In this document: positions 22,598 through 31,000 of the stretch, in pieces
Position numbering within the stretch: the stretch's first letter is position 1
Layout: each line of letters starts with the position of its first letter
Source: Oscillospiraceae bacterium
Lineage (GTDB): Bacteria > Bacillota_A > Clostridia > Oscillospirales > Oscillospiraceae
Direction: 5' to 3'
NCBI GenBank assembly: GCA_902786615.1
Contig: CADADE010000024.1
Location: 1 to 33,847 of the forward strand
DNA length: 33,847 nucleotides
Notes under the pieces: model-generated
What the model saw: the letters and a program-made list of their open reading frames with translations, nothing else
The model's database searches: none
Told to the model about the DNA's origin: nothing
Position numbers and translations under genes: made by a program

Positions 22598-23644
22598 CTA
22601 TTTCTGATGCTTGATTTTTGTGAACAGCCTCGGGGCGGCCTCGCCTGCTTTGGCGACAAAGGAGAAGGCCGCGTAGTTGAGCGGGACGCTCCCCGTGCGG
22701 ATCGCCGCGCACAGGACCTGCACCGCGGGGCCGCCGAACACGTCCCGGCTTTGCGCCCGGACACGCTCGTTTTCCAGGATGCGGCGGATCTCCGCCCGCT
22801 TTTCCTCTTTTGTGAGCGTGCACTTCGGGGAAAAGAGCGTGGTCATGCAGGAGAAGATCCCCTTCATGAACATGTAGCGGAAATCCCGCCGATCCTCCGC
22901 ACCGAAGCGCTCGCACAGCTCCTGCATGCGCTCGTCGGCCAGCACGCAGACGTCCGGCTTCTTATTATAATACCGCGTGATCAGGCTCTCCCCCGGGTGC
23001 ATGATATACTGATAACGCACCTCCGGCAGCACGGCGACGGAGCCGGCCCGCTCAAGACAGTCGTAGACGAAAAGCCGGTCCTCTCCCCAGCGAAAGTCCG
23101 CAAAGCGCAGATTGCCCTCCCGGATAAGCTCTGCCTTAAAGAGCTTGCCCCAGACCTGATTCAAGAGATTTGCCTTGTACAGCCGCCCCAGGGCCGCGCC
23201 CAGGGTGTCGGGCGTATAGAGCGCCTGCGGCTCACAATAGCGGTTCTCGCTCCCGTCCGGCTGGAGGATGCTGTAGCCCATCAGCACAAGGTCGGCGTCG
23301 GAGCCGTTTTCGATGGCGTATTCCAGCGCGCCGGGCAGGAGCAGATCGTCCGCGTCGGAGAACATGATATATTCCGTCCCGTCCGGCACGGCCTCGAGGG
23401 CGACGTTTCGCGCCCTGGCCGGGCCGCCGTTCGGCACCCGGATGGGCAGGAGGCGGGCGTCCTCGTCATGCAGCCGCTCCAGCACCGCCGCCGTCTCGTC
23501 GGTCGAGCCGTCGTCCACCGCGATGAGCAGCAGATCGCCCATGCTCTGGTTCAAAATGCTCCTTATGGTTTTTTCAATGGTGTCCGCAGCGTTATAGGCG
23601 GGCATGATGATCGCCGCCCGCGGGGCCTTGCGTTCTTCGTTCAT
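22598..23644 (-). CDS. Family 2 glycosyltransferase
   Basis: Transfers a sugar from a nucleotide donor, most likely to a cell-surface glycan; cytosolic or membrane-associated. Seen: 348 aa. The GT-A nucleotide-binding domain opens with AAIIMPAYNAADTIEKTIRS, followed by VDDGSTDET, GPARARNVALE and the metal-binding MFSDADDLLLP. The acceptor half (GKLFKAELIRE, FRWGEDRLFVYDCLERAG) carries the ED motif of inverting GT2 enzymes. The C-terminal part is helical with no clear transmembrane helix. The start at 23644 is set by a GGAGGAGAG element and overlaps the DUF2461 stop by 4 nt. Confidence 0.9.
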   Translation of the reverse strand: MNEERKAPRAAIIMPAYNAADTIEKTIRSILNQSMGDLLLIAVDDGSTDETAAVLERLHDEDARLLPIRVPNGGPARARNVALEAVPDGTEYIMFSDADDLLLPGALEYAIENGSDADLVLMGYSILQPDGSENRYCEPQALYTPDTLGAALGRLYKANLLNQVWGKLFKAELIREGNLRFADFRWGEDRLFVYDCLERAGSVAVLPEVRYQYIMHPGESLITRYYNKKPDVCVLADERMQELCERFGAEDRRDFRYMFMKGIFSCMTTLFSPKCTLTKEEKRAEIRRILENERVRAQSRDVFGGPAVQVLCAAIRTGSVPLNYAAFSFVAKAGEAAPRLFTKIKHQK

Positions 23645-24321
23645 CGCGCGCTCTCCTCCTCCGGGCAGGCTGCCCAGACCTCGGCCAGAAAGCGGTAGAG
23701 CGGCATCAGCTCCCAAAAGGCGTCCGCCACGAGGACGGGCAGCTCCGGTGTATAGGCTGCGCCGCCGAGATCAAAGCTCTTTTCCACGCCTACATACTTG
23801 CGGTTATACCATTCGTCCAGCAGGGGATCGTCATGCAGGGCCTTGGGACGCTTGTAGGGCTGCCCCATGAGCTGCCAGCCCCCGCGCCCGGCGGCCTTCG
23901 CCATGCGCAGAAAGCGGGCGGGATTGGCGTCGATGCTGCGGCGATAAAGCTCCATCTGGGCGGCGCTCGCCTCCCAGAAGCCCATGCCGTAGGCATAGGA
24001 CGAGGGAGAGATCTCAAACCAGAAGGCGGGGCCGTGCTTTGACACGTCGCTCGTCCAGATCGTAAACCACAGATGATCCTTGTACGGCCCCCGCCCGAAA
24101 AGCCGCCGCGCGTCCCGGTAGATGCGGGAGATGTGCACAAAGCCCTCAAAGTCGGGGTGCCCCGCCTTCATCTGCTCGTAGGTTTCCGCCGCCATGGCCT
24201 TGAAGGGGGTGTTGACGTAGTCCTCAAATTCCTGCTTGTGGGCGAGGAACCAGGGCCGTTCATTGTTGAAGGCGAGCTCCCAGAGGAAGCCGCCGGTTTT
24301 TTCGCTGAAGCCAGAAAACAT
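23641..24321 (-). CDS. DUF2461 family protein
   Basis: A 226-aa soluble protein matching the DUF2461/TIGR02453 pattern. It has an N-terminal FLWELAFNNERPWFLAHKQEFEDYV block, then ISRIYRDARRLFGRGPYKDHLWFTIW, which corresponds to the family's R(I/D)xRD...PYK signature. A middle AFWFEISPSSYAYGMGFW follows. The family function is not established. It is the first gene of a minus-strand group with GT2, ruvX, CoA-transferase and the signal-peptidase-like gene. The RBS is weak (AAGAAAGACGG). A possible promoter (TTGCAC, 17 bp, TAGACT) lies near 24340-24380. Confidence 0.85.
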   Translation of the reverse strand: MFSGFSEKTGGFLWELAFNNERPWFLAHKQEFEDYVNTPFKAMAAETYEQMKAGHPDFEGFVHISRIYRDARRLFGRGPYKDHLWFTIWTSDVSKHGPAFWFEISPSSYAYGMGFWEASAAQMELYRRSIDANPARFLRMAKAAGRGGWQLMGQPYKRPKALHDDPLLDEWYNRKYVGVEKSFDLGGAAYTPELPVLVADAFWELMPLYRFLAEVWAACPEEESAR

Positions 24322-24389
24322 GCTTTTACCGTCTTTCTTAGAATGTGGTCAGTCTATCACAAATTTCCGCCCCGTGCAACGGGGGGAAA

Positions 24390-24426
24390 AACGAAACAAG
24401 GCAGACCCGCATGGCGGCTCTGCCTT
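24390..24426 (-). terminator. Terminator of the WecA/TagO-like gene
   Basis: 13-bp stem with one mismatch (24398-24410 with 24414-24426, loop ATG), followed on the minus strand by a T-rich run (GTTTCGTTTTT). It lies just past the stop codon at 24433. Confidence 0.75.
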
Positions 24427-24432
24427 GAAATA

Positions 24433-25530
24433 TCAGTGCTTGTCCTGCTCGGCAAGCTGTTCGGCCTGCTTCTGCTCGGCAAGCTTTTTCTGCTCTCGCG
24501 CTCTCGCGCGGCGTGGATTGCGGATGAAGACCAGAATGCCGATGCAAAGCAGCGTTACCAGAATGGCCACGATGCACAGCGCGCGCACCACCGGGCCGCG
24601 CCCCGCGATCCAGAGACTGATGACGCCGCCGATGGCGGCCACGCCGTAGAGCACCAGCACGGTCTGCTTCTGACTCATGCCGAGGGCAAGCAGGCGGTGG
24701 TGAAAGTGGCCCTTGTCCGCATGAAAAGGACTCTGCCCGTGGGCGAGGCGGCGGATGACCGCAAAGCCCGTGTCTGCCAGCGGCAGGGCGAAGGCGACCA
24801 CGGTCTGCAGCTTAAAGAGACCGAGGATGGACACCGTCGCCAGGATAAAGCCCAGAAACTGCGAGCCGACGTCCCCCATAAAGATCTTGGCGGGGTTAAA
24901 GTTGAAGGGGATGAAGCCGAGGCAGGCGCCGATAAGGGCGGTGAGGATGATGGCGGCGGCGGGCTCCGCCGTGAAAAAGAGGATCGAGGCCGCCAGCAGG
25001 AAGAACGAGCAGATGGCGGTCACGCCGGCGGCGAGGCCGTCCAGCCCGTCGATAAGGTTGAAGGCGTTGGTGCACAGCACGATCCATAAAATCGTGATCG
25101 GCGCGCCGAACCAGCCGAGCTCCATATAGGTCTGGGTCACGGGCCAGGTCACGGCGTCGATCACCAGGCCGAAGCGCACGCACACGAAGGCTGCGAAAAG
25201 CTGCAGCACCAGCTTCACCGTGGGCTTCAGATTCACGATGTCGTCCACAAAGCCCATGCCCGCGATGATGAACGCGCCGATCACAATGCCGTAGATTTTC
25301 TCCGACACCGGCACAAACAGCAGCACCGCGAGGAAAAAGCCCACGATGATCGCAAGCCCGCCCATGCGCGGGATGGGGTGGTTGTGCACGCGCCGGTCGT
25401 CCTTGGGAATGTCCATGGCGCCGATACGCTCGGCAAAGCGCTTGACCGGCGGGGTCATGCGGTTGCAGACCACCAGCGCCACCACAAAGGCGGAAAACAG
25501 CGCCAGCCAGGGATTTAAGTTCGGAAACAT
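24433..25530 (-). CDS. Undecaprenyl-phosphate GlcNAc-1-phosphate transferase, WecA/TagO type
   Basis: Starts synthesis of teichoic acid or surface polysaccharide by loading GlcNAc-1-phosphate onto undecaprenyl phosphate. Seen: 365 aa, about eleven membrane helices. The family motifs are HNHPIPRMGGLAI, GFVDDIVNLKP (the Asp pair), TNAFNLIDGLDGLAAG, FNPAKIFMGDVGSQFLGF and the HxH loop DKGHFHHRLL. The C-terminal tail is charged (RRARAREQKKLAEQKQAEQ), probably a cytosolic coiled-coil-like extension. It matches WecA/TagO rather than MraY, lacking MraY-specific motifs. GGAG lies 7 nt ahead of the ATG. It appears monocistronic. With the GT2 and GT39-like genes it points to surface-glycan assembly. 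Confidence 0.9.
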   Translation of the reverse strand: MFPNLNPWLALFSAFVVALVVCNRMTPPVKRFAERIGAMDIPKDDRRVHNHPIPRMGGLAIIVGFFLAVLLFVPVSEKIYGIVIGAFIIAGMGFVDDIVNLKPTVKLVLQLFAAFVCVRFGLVIDAVTWPVTQTYMELGWFGAPITILWIVLCTNAFNLIDGLDGLAAGVTAICSFFLLAASILFFTAEPAAAIILTALIGACLGFIPFNFNPAKIFMGDVGSQFLGFILATVSILGLFKLQTVVAFALPLADTGFAVIRRLAHGQSPFHADKGHFHHRLLALGMSQKQTVLVLYGVAAIGGVISLWIAGRGPVVRALCIVAILVTLLCIGILVFIRNPRRARAREQKKLAEQKQAEQLAEQDKH

Positions 25531-25562
25531 AAGCGTTCTCCAAAAAATGGTTTTCCAATTTT

Positions 25563-25760
25563 ACCTCCCTTTGGAAAAAGGGAGGTGGCCGAAGGCCGGA
25601 GGGATCGATATGCGGATGTCGTGTAGACCGGCCGATCCCTCAGTCAGCTTCGCTGACAGCCTTCGCCCGGGTCGCAATCACAGATTGCTCCCCGCTTTGG
25701 CTACAAACGTGCCCCCGGCACGTTTGCTTAACGCGTCGCGCCCTTTCGCAAAGGGAGCTG
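25563..25760. repeat. Dispersed palindromic intergenic repeat, copy 6 (longest single unit)
   Basis: About 198 bp. The left end ACCTCCCTTTGGAAAAAGGG and right end CCCTTTCGCAAAGGGAGC mark the unit. The middle holds GGAGGGATCGATATGCGG, GATCCCTCAGTCAGC and the GCAATCACAGATTGCTCCCC core shared, inverted, with positions 1-50. It fills most of the gap between the trpS stop and the WecA/TagO-like start. Confidence 0.85.
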
Positions 25761-25767
25761 AAGCGGA

Positions 25768-26784
25768 TTAAAACGGCTTCTCGACCAGCCCGATCTTCTT
25801 GTAGACCTTTCTGAGCGTCCTGCGGGCAACGGCGCTTGCCTTCTGCGCGCCCTGGGTGTAGACCTCCTGCAGATAGGCCTTGTCGGCGATGATGCGCTCG
25901 GCCTCCTCGCGGATGGGGCGGAGGTTTTCAATGACCGCCTCGCCCACGGCGGGCTTAAAGACGCCATAGCCCTTGCCGTCAAACTCCGCTTCGATTTCCG
26001 CGTAGCTCTTGCCGGTGACGGAGGCGTAGATATTCATGAGGTTTGCCACGCCCGGCTTGTTCTCCGGGTCAAAGCGCACGCAGCGCTCGGCGTCGGAGTC
26101 CGTGACGGCGCGCTTAAATTTGCGGGCAAGCTCGTCGGGGCTGTCCATCAGGAAGACGCAGCCCTGGGGGTCGGACTTGGACATCTTGGACGTGGGGTTC
26201 GAGAGGCTCATGATGCGCGCGCCCACCTTGGGAATGTAGGGCTCGGGCACCTTGAAGGTCTCGCCGTAGAGATTGTTGAAGCGGATGGCGATGTTTCTCG
26301 TCAGCTCGCAGTGCTGCTTCTGATCCTCGCCCACCGGGACAAAGTCCGCCTGATACAGCAGGATGTCTGCCGCCATCAGGGAGGGGTAGGTGAAAAGGCC
26401 GCCGTTGATGTTGTCGGCGTGCTTTGCGCTCTTGTCCTTAAACTGCGTCATGCGCGAAAGCTCACCGAACATGGTGTAGCAGTTGAGGATCCAGCCGAGC
26501 TCGGCATGCTCGTGTACATGACTCTGGAGAAACAGGGTGTTCTTCTCCGGGTCCAGGCCGCAGGCGATGTACTGGGCAAGCTGGGTGGTGGAGCGGCGGC
26601 GCAGCTGCTTCGGGTCCTGCCGCACGGTGAGGGTGTGCAGGTCCGCCATGAAATAATAGCAGTCAAACTGCTCCGGCAGCTCGGTCCAGTTTTTCACCGC
26701 GCCGAGATAATTGCCGAGGTGCAGATCCCCCGACGGCTGTATGCCCGAAAGCATGACTTTTTTCTTTTCGCTTGCGTTGTCCAT
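25768..26784 (-). CDS. trpS: Tryptophanyl-tRNA synthetase
   Basis: Class I synthetase that charges tRNA-Trp. Seen: 338 aa from the ATG at 26784 (MDNASEKKK), which has GGGAGG 9 nt upstream. The longer in-frame extension toward 26856 runs through the promoter and is not used. GIQPSGDLHLGNYLGA carries the HIGH-type motif, then FMADLHTLT, the GEDQKQHCELTRNIA block, and KMSKSDPQG is the KMSKS loop. Length and motif order are typical. It is transcribed divergently from gltX. The leader is only about 35-40 nt, too short for a T-box. Confidence 0.96.
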   Translation of the reverse strand: MDNASEKKKVMLSGIQPSGDLHLGNYLGAVKNWTELPEQFDCYYFMADLHTLTVRQDPKQLRRRSTTQLAQYIACGLDPEKNTLFLQSHVHEHAELGWILNCYTMFGELSRMTQFKDKSAKHADNINGGLFTYPSLMAADILLYQADFVPVGEDQKQHCELTRNIAIRFNNLYGETFKVPEPYIPKVGARIMSLSNPTSKMSKSDPQGCVFLMDSPDELARKFKRAVTDSDAERCVRFDPENKPGVANLMNIYASVTGKSYAEIEAEFDGKGYGVFKPAVGEAVIENLRPIREEAERIIADKAYLQEVYTQGAQKASAVARRTLRKVYKKIGLVEKPF

Positions 26785-26827
26785 AAGACTCTTCCTCCCG
26801 TGTTGACAAATTTCCACGCTTCTATCT

Positions 26828-26856
26828 ATTTTAACAAAAGAACTGATACTTGACAA
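26828..26856 (-). promoter_or_regulatory. trpS promoter
   Basis: On the minus strand, -35 TTGTCA (26851-26856), 17-bp spacer and -10 TAAAAT (26828-26833), each one base from consensus. Its -35 shares bases 26851-26855 with the -35 of the divergent gltX promoter. Confidence 0.7.
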
Positions 26857-26878
26857 CTGCCAATTTACAAAATAATAT
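26850..26878 (+). promoter_or_regulatory. gltX promoter
   Basis: Perfect -35 TTGACA (26850-26855), 17-bp spacer and -10 TAATAT (26873-26878). It overlaps the trpS -35 on the other strand, so the two polymerase sites probably compete. Confidence 0.6.
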
Positions 26879-26894
26879 AACAGGAGAGCTTTTT

Positions 26895-26920
26895 ACCTCC
26901 CTTTGGAAAAAGGGAGCTTA
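26895..26920. repeat. Short palindromic repeat fragment in the gltX leader
   Basis: ACCTCCCTTTGGAAAAAGGG followed by AGCTTA, the minimal module of the dispersed repeat family, between the gltX promoter and its RBS. It would form a hairpin in the gltX 5' UTR, ending 7 nt before the CGGAGG element. Confidence 0.8.
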
Positions 26921-26939
26921 CATCAAACGGAGGAACACT

Positions 26940-28415
26940 ATGAAAGATATAAGCTGGTTCAACGACATGGAAGCGCGCATCCCCACCGGCGAGGTGCGCA
27001 CGCGCTTTGCCCCCTCGCCCACGGGCTACATGCATGTGGGCAATCTGCGCACGGCGCTCTATACCTATCTCATCGCCCGCCACGGGCAGGGCAAGTTCAT
27101 CCTGCGCATCGAGGACACCGACCAGGGCCGCCTCGTGGAGGGCGCGGTGGACGTGATCTACAAGACCATGGCCGAGTGCCATCTCGAGCATGACGAGGGT
27201 CCCGACGTCGGCGGCCCCGTCGCCCCCTATGTGCAGACCGAGAGAAGACCCCTCTATAAGGAATATGCCGAGCTTCTCATGGAGCGCGGCCACGCCTACC
27301 GCTGCTTCTGCGAGAAGACCGAGAGCGAGGAGGACAGCGGCGACTTTAACCGGGGCGACGATCCCTGCCGCAGCCTGAGCCGCGAGGAATCCGACCGCCG
27401 CGCCGCCGAGGGGCAGCCCTATGTCATCCGCCAGCGCATTCCCCATGAAGGGACCACCACCTTCCACGACGAAATCTACGGCGACATCACCGTGGAGAAC
27501 AAGAGCCTCGACGACCAGGTGCTCTTAAAGCGCGACGGCCTGCCCACCTACAACTTCGCAAACGTCGTGGACGACCACCTCATGGGCATCACCCATGTCG
27601 TGCGCGGCAGCGAGTATCTCAGCTCCGCCCCCAAGTACAATCTCCTGTACGAGGGCTTCGGCTGGCCCATCCCGAAATACGTCCACTGCTCGCCCGTCAT
27701 GCGCGACCAGCACAACAAAATGTCCAAACGCCACGGCGACCCCTCCTATGAGGATCTGATCGCCCAGGGCTATCTGACCGACGCCGTCATCAACTACGTG
27801 ACCCTGCTCGGCTGGAGCCCGAGAGGGGAGCGGGAGATCTATTCGCTCGACGAGCTCAAGGAGGTCTTCGACCTCTCCGGCATCTCCAAGTCCCCCGCCA
27901 TCTTCGATATCGAGAAGCTCCGGTACTTTAACGCCGAATACATCCGCGCCATGAGCCCGGAGGCCTTTGCCAAGGTGGCCGAGCCCTTTATCCGCCAGTC
28001 GGTGAAAAATCCCGCCATTGACGCCGCAGCCGTCGCCGCGCTTTTGCAGCAGCGCACCGAGGTACTCACCGAGATCCCCGAGAAGGTCGATTTCTTCGAC
28101 GCCCTTCCCGACTACGATCCCGAGCTCTTCGTCCACAAAAAGTCCAAGTCGGACAAGGACTCGTCCAAGGCTGTGCTGGAAAAGGTCATCCCCGCCTTTG
28201 AAGCGCTCGCCGACTGGAACGACGAGGGCATCATGGACGTGATGGTGAAGCTTGCCGAGGCGGAGGGCGTGAAAAACGCCAAGGTCATGTGGCCCGTGCG
28301 CATCGCGGCGGCGGGCAAGGCCGTCACTCCCGGCGGCGCGGTGGAAATCTGCCGCATCCTGGGGAAGGACGAGTGCCTGAGAAGGCTGCGCGTCGGCCTC
28401 GAGAAGCTGGGATAA
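26940..28415 (+). CDS. gltX: Glutamyl-tRNA synthetase
   Basis: Class I synthetase that charges tRNA-Glu, and possibly tRNA-Gln if the organism uses the amidotransferase route. Seen: 491 aa from the ATG at 26940, with CGGAGG 6 nt upstream. Motifs include FAPSPTGYMHVGNLRTALY (HIGH-type), ILRIEDTDQGR, GLPTYNFANVVDDHLMGITHV and the KMSKS-type loop HNKMSKRHGD. A C-terminal helical anticodon-binding region follows to the end (LRRLRVGLEKLG). Of the four zinc-ligand positions found in some GluRS, only partial Cys residues (CFCEK) are seen. Confidence 0.96.
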   Translation: MKDISWFNDMEARIPTGEVRTRFAPSPTGYMHVGNLRTALYTYLIARHGQGKFILRIEDTDQGRLVEGAVDVIYKTMAECHLEHDEGPDVGGPVAPYVQTERRPLYKEYAELLMERGHAYRCFCEKTESEEDSGDFNRGDDPCRSLSREESDRRAAEGQPYVIRQRIPHEGTTTFHDEIYGDITVENKSLDDQVLLKRDGLPTYNFANVVDDHLMGITHVVRGSEYLSSAPKYNLLYEGFGWPIPKYVHCSPVMRDQHNKMSKRHGDPSYEDLIAQGYLTDAVINYVTLLGWSPRGEREIYSLDELKEVFDLSGISKSPAIFDIEKLRYFNAEYIRAMSPEAFAKVAEPFIRQSVKNPAIDAAAVAALLQQRTEVLTEIPEKVDFFDALPDYDPELFVHKKSKSDKDSSKAVLEKVIPAFEALADWNDEGIMDVMVKLAEAEGVKNAKVMWPVRIAAAGKAVTPGGAVEICRILGKDECLRRLRVGLEKLG

Positions 28416-28482
28416 TTCTCGCCCATTGCGCCTGATCCCATACACAAAGGGCTTGTCACATAACATATATTGATGAAAAAGC

Positions 28483-28554
28483 GTAGGGGTCGATCCCCAG
28501 ATCGACCCGCCGAAAGCTGCAAAACGGCGGGCCGATGAGGGCATCGGCCCCTGC
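28483..28554. repeat. Imperfect inverted-repeat intergenic element, second family
   Basis: About 72 bp. The left end GTAGGGGTCGAT and the reverse complement of the right end, GCAGGGGCCGAT, match at 10 of 12. Inside lie GGTCGATCCCCAGATCGACC and GGCCGATGAGGGCATCGGCC hairpins. It is unlike the CTCCCTTTGG family. It lies in the 204-bp gltX-thiI gap, which otherwise shows nothing but the thiI RBS. Confidence 0.65.
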
Positions 28555-28619
28555 AAAATTCATCCCTGTTTTGAGACAGGCGTTTTCGGCAGGACAGGAA
28601 AAAACGGAAGGAGCCGTAT

Positions 28620-29804
28620 ATGAACGATATCATTCTCTTAAAGGTCGGCGAGATCATTCTCAAGGGCCTCAACCGCCGCCGCTTCGAGCAGAAGCTGCTG
28701 GGCAACATCCGCTGGCGCCTGAGCCGCATCGGAAAATTCAAGGCGTATATCCTCCAGTCCACGATCTATGTGGAGGCCGCCGGGGACGACGCCGACATGG
28801 ACGCCGCCTTTGAAGAACTCCAGAAGGTCTTCGGCGTCGTGGCCATCTCCCGCGCCGCCGCCTGCGAAAAGGACAAGGACGCCATCGTGGAGCTGGCAAA
28901 GACCTACCTCCGCGACGAGATGCTCAGCGCCAAAAGCTTCAAGGTGGAGACCCGCCGCTCCGACAAGTCCTTCCCCCTCACAAGCGTGCAGCTCAGCCAG
29001 TACGTTGGCGGCGAGCTGGACGACGCCTTCCCGAACTGCGAGGTGGACGTGCACAACCCCGAGCTCACCGTGCACATCGAGGTGCGCGATCTCGCCGCCT
29101 ATGTCCACGCCTCCCCGGTGCCCGGCGCGGGCGGCATGCCCGTGGGCTCCAACGGCGTGGCGGTGTCGCTCCTGTCCGGCGGCATCGACAGCCCCGTCTC
29201 CACCTGGATGATCGCCCGCCGCGGCGTGCGCCCCATCCCGGTGCACTTCTTCTCCTTCCCCTATACCTCCCAGCAGGCCAAGGAGAAGGTCGTGGAGCTG
29301 GCGGGTCTGCTCACTCCCTGGTGCGGGCGCATGCGCATGGAGGTCGTCCCCTTCACCCACATTCAGGAGGAGATCCGCGACAAATGCCCTGAGGAGTATT
29401 TCACCCTCATTATGCGCCGCTTCATGATGCGCATTGCCGAGCGCATCGCCCTGGATAACGGGGCCAAAGCCATCGTCACGGGCGAAAACCTGGGTCAGGT
29501 GGCAAGCCAGACCATGGAGGCCATGGCCTCCACCCAGGCGGTGCTGTCGCTGCCCGTCCTGCAGCCCCTGATCGGCATGGACAAGAGCGAGATCATCCAG
29601 CATGCCCGCAGGATCGGCACCTTCGAGACCTCCATCCTCCCCTATGAGGACTGCTGCACCGTCTTCACTCCGCGCCACCCGCGCACCCATCCCACGGTAC
29701 AGGAGGTCGAAGAGGCCGAGTCCGCCCTGGACGTCGAGGCTCTGGTGAATGAGGCCCTGGCAAATCTGGAACGGATTCCAGTGGGCTATGAGGAAGAATC
29801 CTGA
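28620..29804 (+). CDS. thiI: tRNA 4-thiouridine synthetase ThiI (no rhodanese domain)
   Basis: Adenylates and thiolates U8 of tRNA, and in some bacteria also helps thiamine thiazole synthesis. Seen: 394 aa. An N-terminal ferredoxin-like/THUMP region (about 1-165) precedes the PP-loop SLLSGGIDSPVSTWM (about 182-196), then HFFSFPYTSQQAKEKV, GENLGQVASQTM and the family end PYEDCCTVFTPRHPRTHP. The rhodanese domain of the E. coli enzyme is absent, as in most Firmicutes, where a separate cysteine desulfurase donates sulfur. None is in this window. The start is set by GGAAGGAG before the ATG. Confidence 0.95.
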   Translation: MNDIILLKVGEIILKGLNRRRFEQKLLGNIRWRLSRIGKFKAYILQSTIYVEAAGDDADMDAAFEELQKVFGVVAISRAAACEKDKDAIVELAKTYLRDEMLSAKSFKVETRRSDKSFPLTSVQLSQYVGGELDDAFPNCEVDVHNPELTVHIEVRDLAAYVHASPVPGAGGMPVGSNGVAVSLLSGGIDSPVSTWMIARRGVRPIPVHFFSFPYTSQQAKEKVVELAGLLTPWCGRMRMEVVPFTHIQEEIRDKCPEEYFTLIMRRFMMRIAERIALDNGAKAIVTGENLGQVASQTMEAMASTQAVLSLPVLQPLIGMDKSEIIQHARRIGTFETSILPYEDCCTVFTPRHPRTHPTVQEVEEAESALDVEALVNEALANLERIPVGYEEES

Positions 29805-29875
29805 AGCCCAAAGCCGCGGCGCGGAGCCGGACGAGCCCGCAGCGAAATCTGAGCGGGACAGATGCGGAATAAGAC

Positions 29876-29904
29876 TTGACTTCCTTTCCCGATAGGATTA
29901 CTAT
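29876..29904 (+). promoter_or_regulatory. Promoter of the small secreted protein gene
   Basis: -35 TTGACT (29876-29881), 17-bp spacer and -10 TACTAT (29899-29904), about 34 bp ahead of the start codon. Confidence 0.6.
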
Positions 29905-29937
29905 AAAACCACCAAATTTATGAAAGGGGTTCTTTCC

Positions 29938-30453
29938 ATGAAAAAGCTGTTTTCCGTCGCGCTTGTTCTCGCACTGCTCCTGGCTCTCAGCGTCCCGGCC
30001 TTCGCAGAGGATGCAAAGTATCAGAATACCCAGGCCTTTCTCAAGGACTTAGAGGGCTACGACAACGTGCAGAGCGAATTGGTCGGCGTCATCGATTTTG
30101 CCGGCGAAAACTATGAGCAGGTCAAGATCACCTACAAGAGCTCGTCTTCCGAGTACATCTCCAAATTCTCGATTCTCTTCAATGAGGACGAGAAGGACGT
30201 CGTCCTCTATATGAACCCGCTCATTCAGTTTGACGAGAGCAAGCTGGATCAGGTTCTTGGGGCTGTCAACAGCATCAACGCTCAGACCACCGGCCTGAAG
30301 CTGTATGTGGATACCTCGGACAACACCGTCTCGGCGGAGCTTTTCCTGCTTGTGACGAAGGATTCCGCCGTGGAGCTTGCCGAGACCGGTCTCGGCTTCA
30401 TGGTTGGCTTTACTGACAAGGTGTACGAGCAGCTCTCCCAGTTCGAGGCGTAA
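29938..30453 (+). CDS. Small secreted protein, possibly YbjN-like fold
   Basis: A 171-aa exported protein. Seen: signal peptide MKKLFSVALVLALLLALSVP with cleavage at AFA-ED (about 23), then an acidic alpha/beta domain. The segment KLDQVLGAVNSINAQTTGLKLYVD followed by NTVSAELFLLVTKDSAVELAETG and a final amphipathic helix resembles YbjN/type-III-chaperone-like folds; this is inference from pattern. The start at 29938 is set by GAAAGGGG (29922-29929), while the in-frame ATG at 29920 overlaps that element. It has no enzyme motif and its own promoter. Function unknown. Confidence 0.85.
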   Translation: MKKLFSVALVLALLLALSVPAFAEDAKYQNTQAFLKDLEGYDNVQSELVGVIDFAGENYEQVKITYKSSSSEYISKFSILFNEDEKDVVLYMNPLIQFDESKLDQVLGAVNSINAQTTGLKLYVDTSDNTVSAELFLLVTKDSAVELAETGLGFMVGFTDKVYEQLSQFEA

Positions 30454-30474
30454 AGCGGGCATAGAATTGCAAAA

Positions 30475-30510
30475 CATAAGCGCAGGGCCTTGCAAAGCTC
30501 TGCGCTTATG
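30475..30510. other. Perfect 11-bp hairpin between two genes, no T-run
   Basis: CATAAGCGCAG (30475-30485) pairs perfectly with CTGCGCTTATG (30500-30510) around a 14-base loop. No T-tract follows on either strand, so it may protect the 3' end of the upstream mRNA or act as a weak attenuator before the thioesterase gene. Confidence 0.6.
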
Positions 30511-30553
30511 CTATACTGGAACAAAATCGGAAACAGAAAAAGGAGAGCGAAAC

Positions 30554-30964
30554 ATGGAAAACAGCCAGGTACCGCAGGCCGCGCTTGACCGCATGGTGGG
30601 CTTCATCCGTTACTGCGGAGGCGAGCTTCTGGAGTGCGGGCAGAACGGCGCGCTGATCCGCGTGGAGATCCAGCCCCACCACTGCAACTTTTACGGAAAG
30701 GTCCACGGCGGCCTCATCAGCACCATCATGGATGCCACCGCCGGCCTCACCGCGAGCTTTGCCGGGCCCGAGCAGCGCCCCGCCGTCACCCGCAGCGCGG
30801 ACATCCACTATTTTCTCCCGGTCTCCGGCGCGGAGATTTTTGCCAAGGGCCACGTGATCCGCGCGGGCAAGACCATGTGCCTCGTGTATGTGGACGTTCT
30901 CAATGCCGACGATACCATTTGCGCCACCGGGGCCTTTGAGTATTTCTACGTCGACCATCACTGA
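30554..30964 (+). CDS. Hotdog-fold thioesterase, PaaI family
   Basis: A 136-aa cytosolic protein, the usual single-hotdog length. Seen: HHCNFYGKVHGGLISTIMDATAGLTA (about 43-68), where the HGG turn and following Asp are the PaaI-type active-site signature. It is followed by RSADIHYFLPVSGAEIFAKGHVI and VYVDVLNADDTICATG. It probably hydrolyses an acyl- or aryl-CoA; the substrate is unknown. AGGAGAG lies 7 nt ahead of the ATG at 30554. Longer in-frame extensions run back into the preceding gene and are not used. Confidence 0.88.
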   Translation: MENSQVPQAALDRMVGFIRYCGGELLECGQNGALIRVEIQPHHCNFYGKVHGGLISTIMDATAGLTASFAGPEQRPAVTRSADIHYFLPVSGAEIFAKGHVIRAGKTMCLVYVDVLNADDTICATGAFEYFYVDHH

Positions 30965-31000
30965 CGCACAAAGTTTTTTTGAAAAAAATGAAAAAAGGGC

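Noticed and set aside
26785..26939. T-box riboswitch ahead of trpS or gltX
   Set aside because: The leaders are far too short (about 35-70 nt), and no T-box-type sequence or specifier hairpin was seen. The only hairpin is a dispersed repeat fragment.
30475..30510. The 11-bp hairpin as an intrinsic terminator
   Set aside because: There is no T-run on either strand, so it is listed as a plain inverted repeat.
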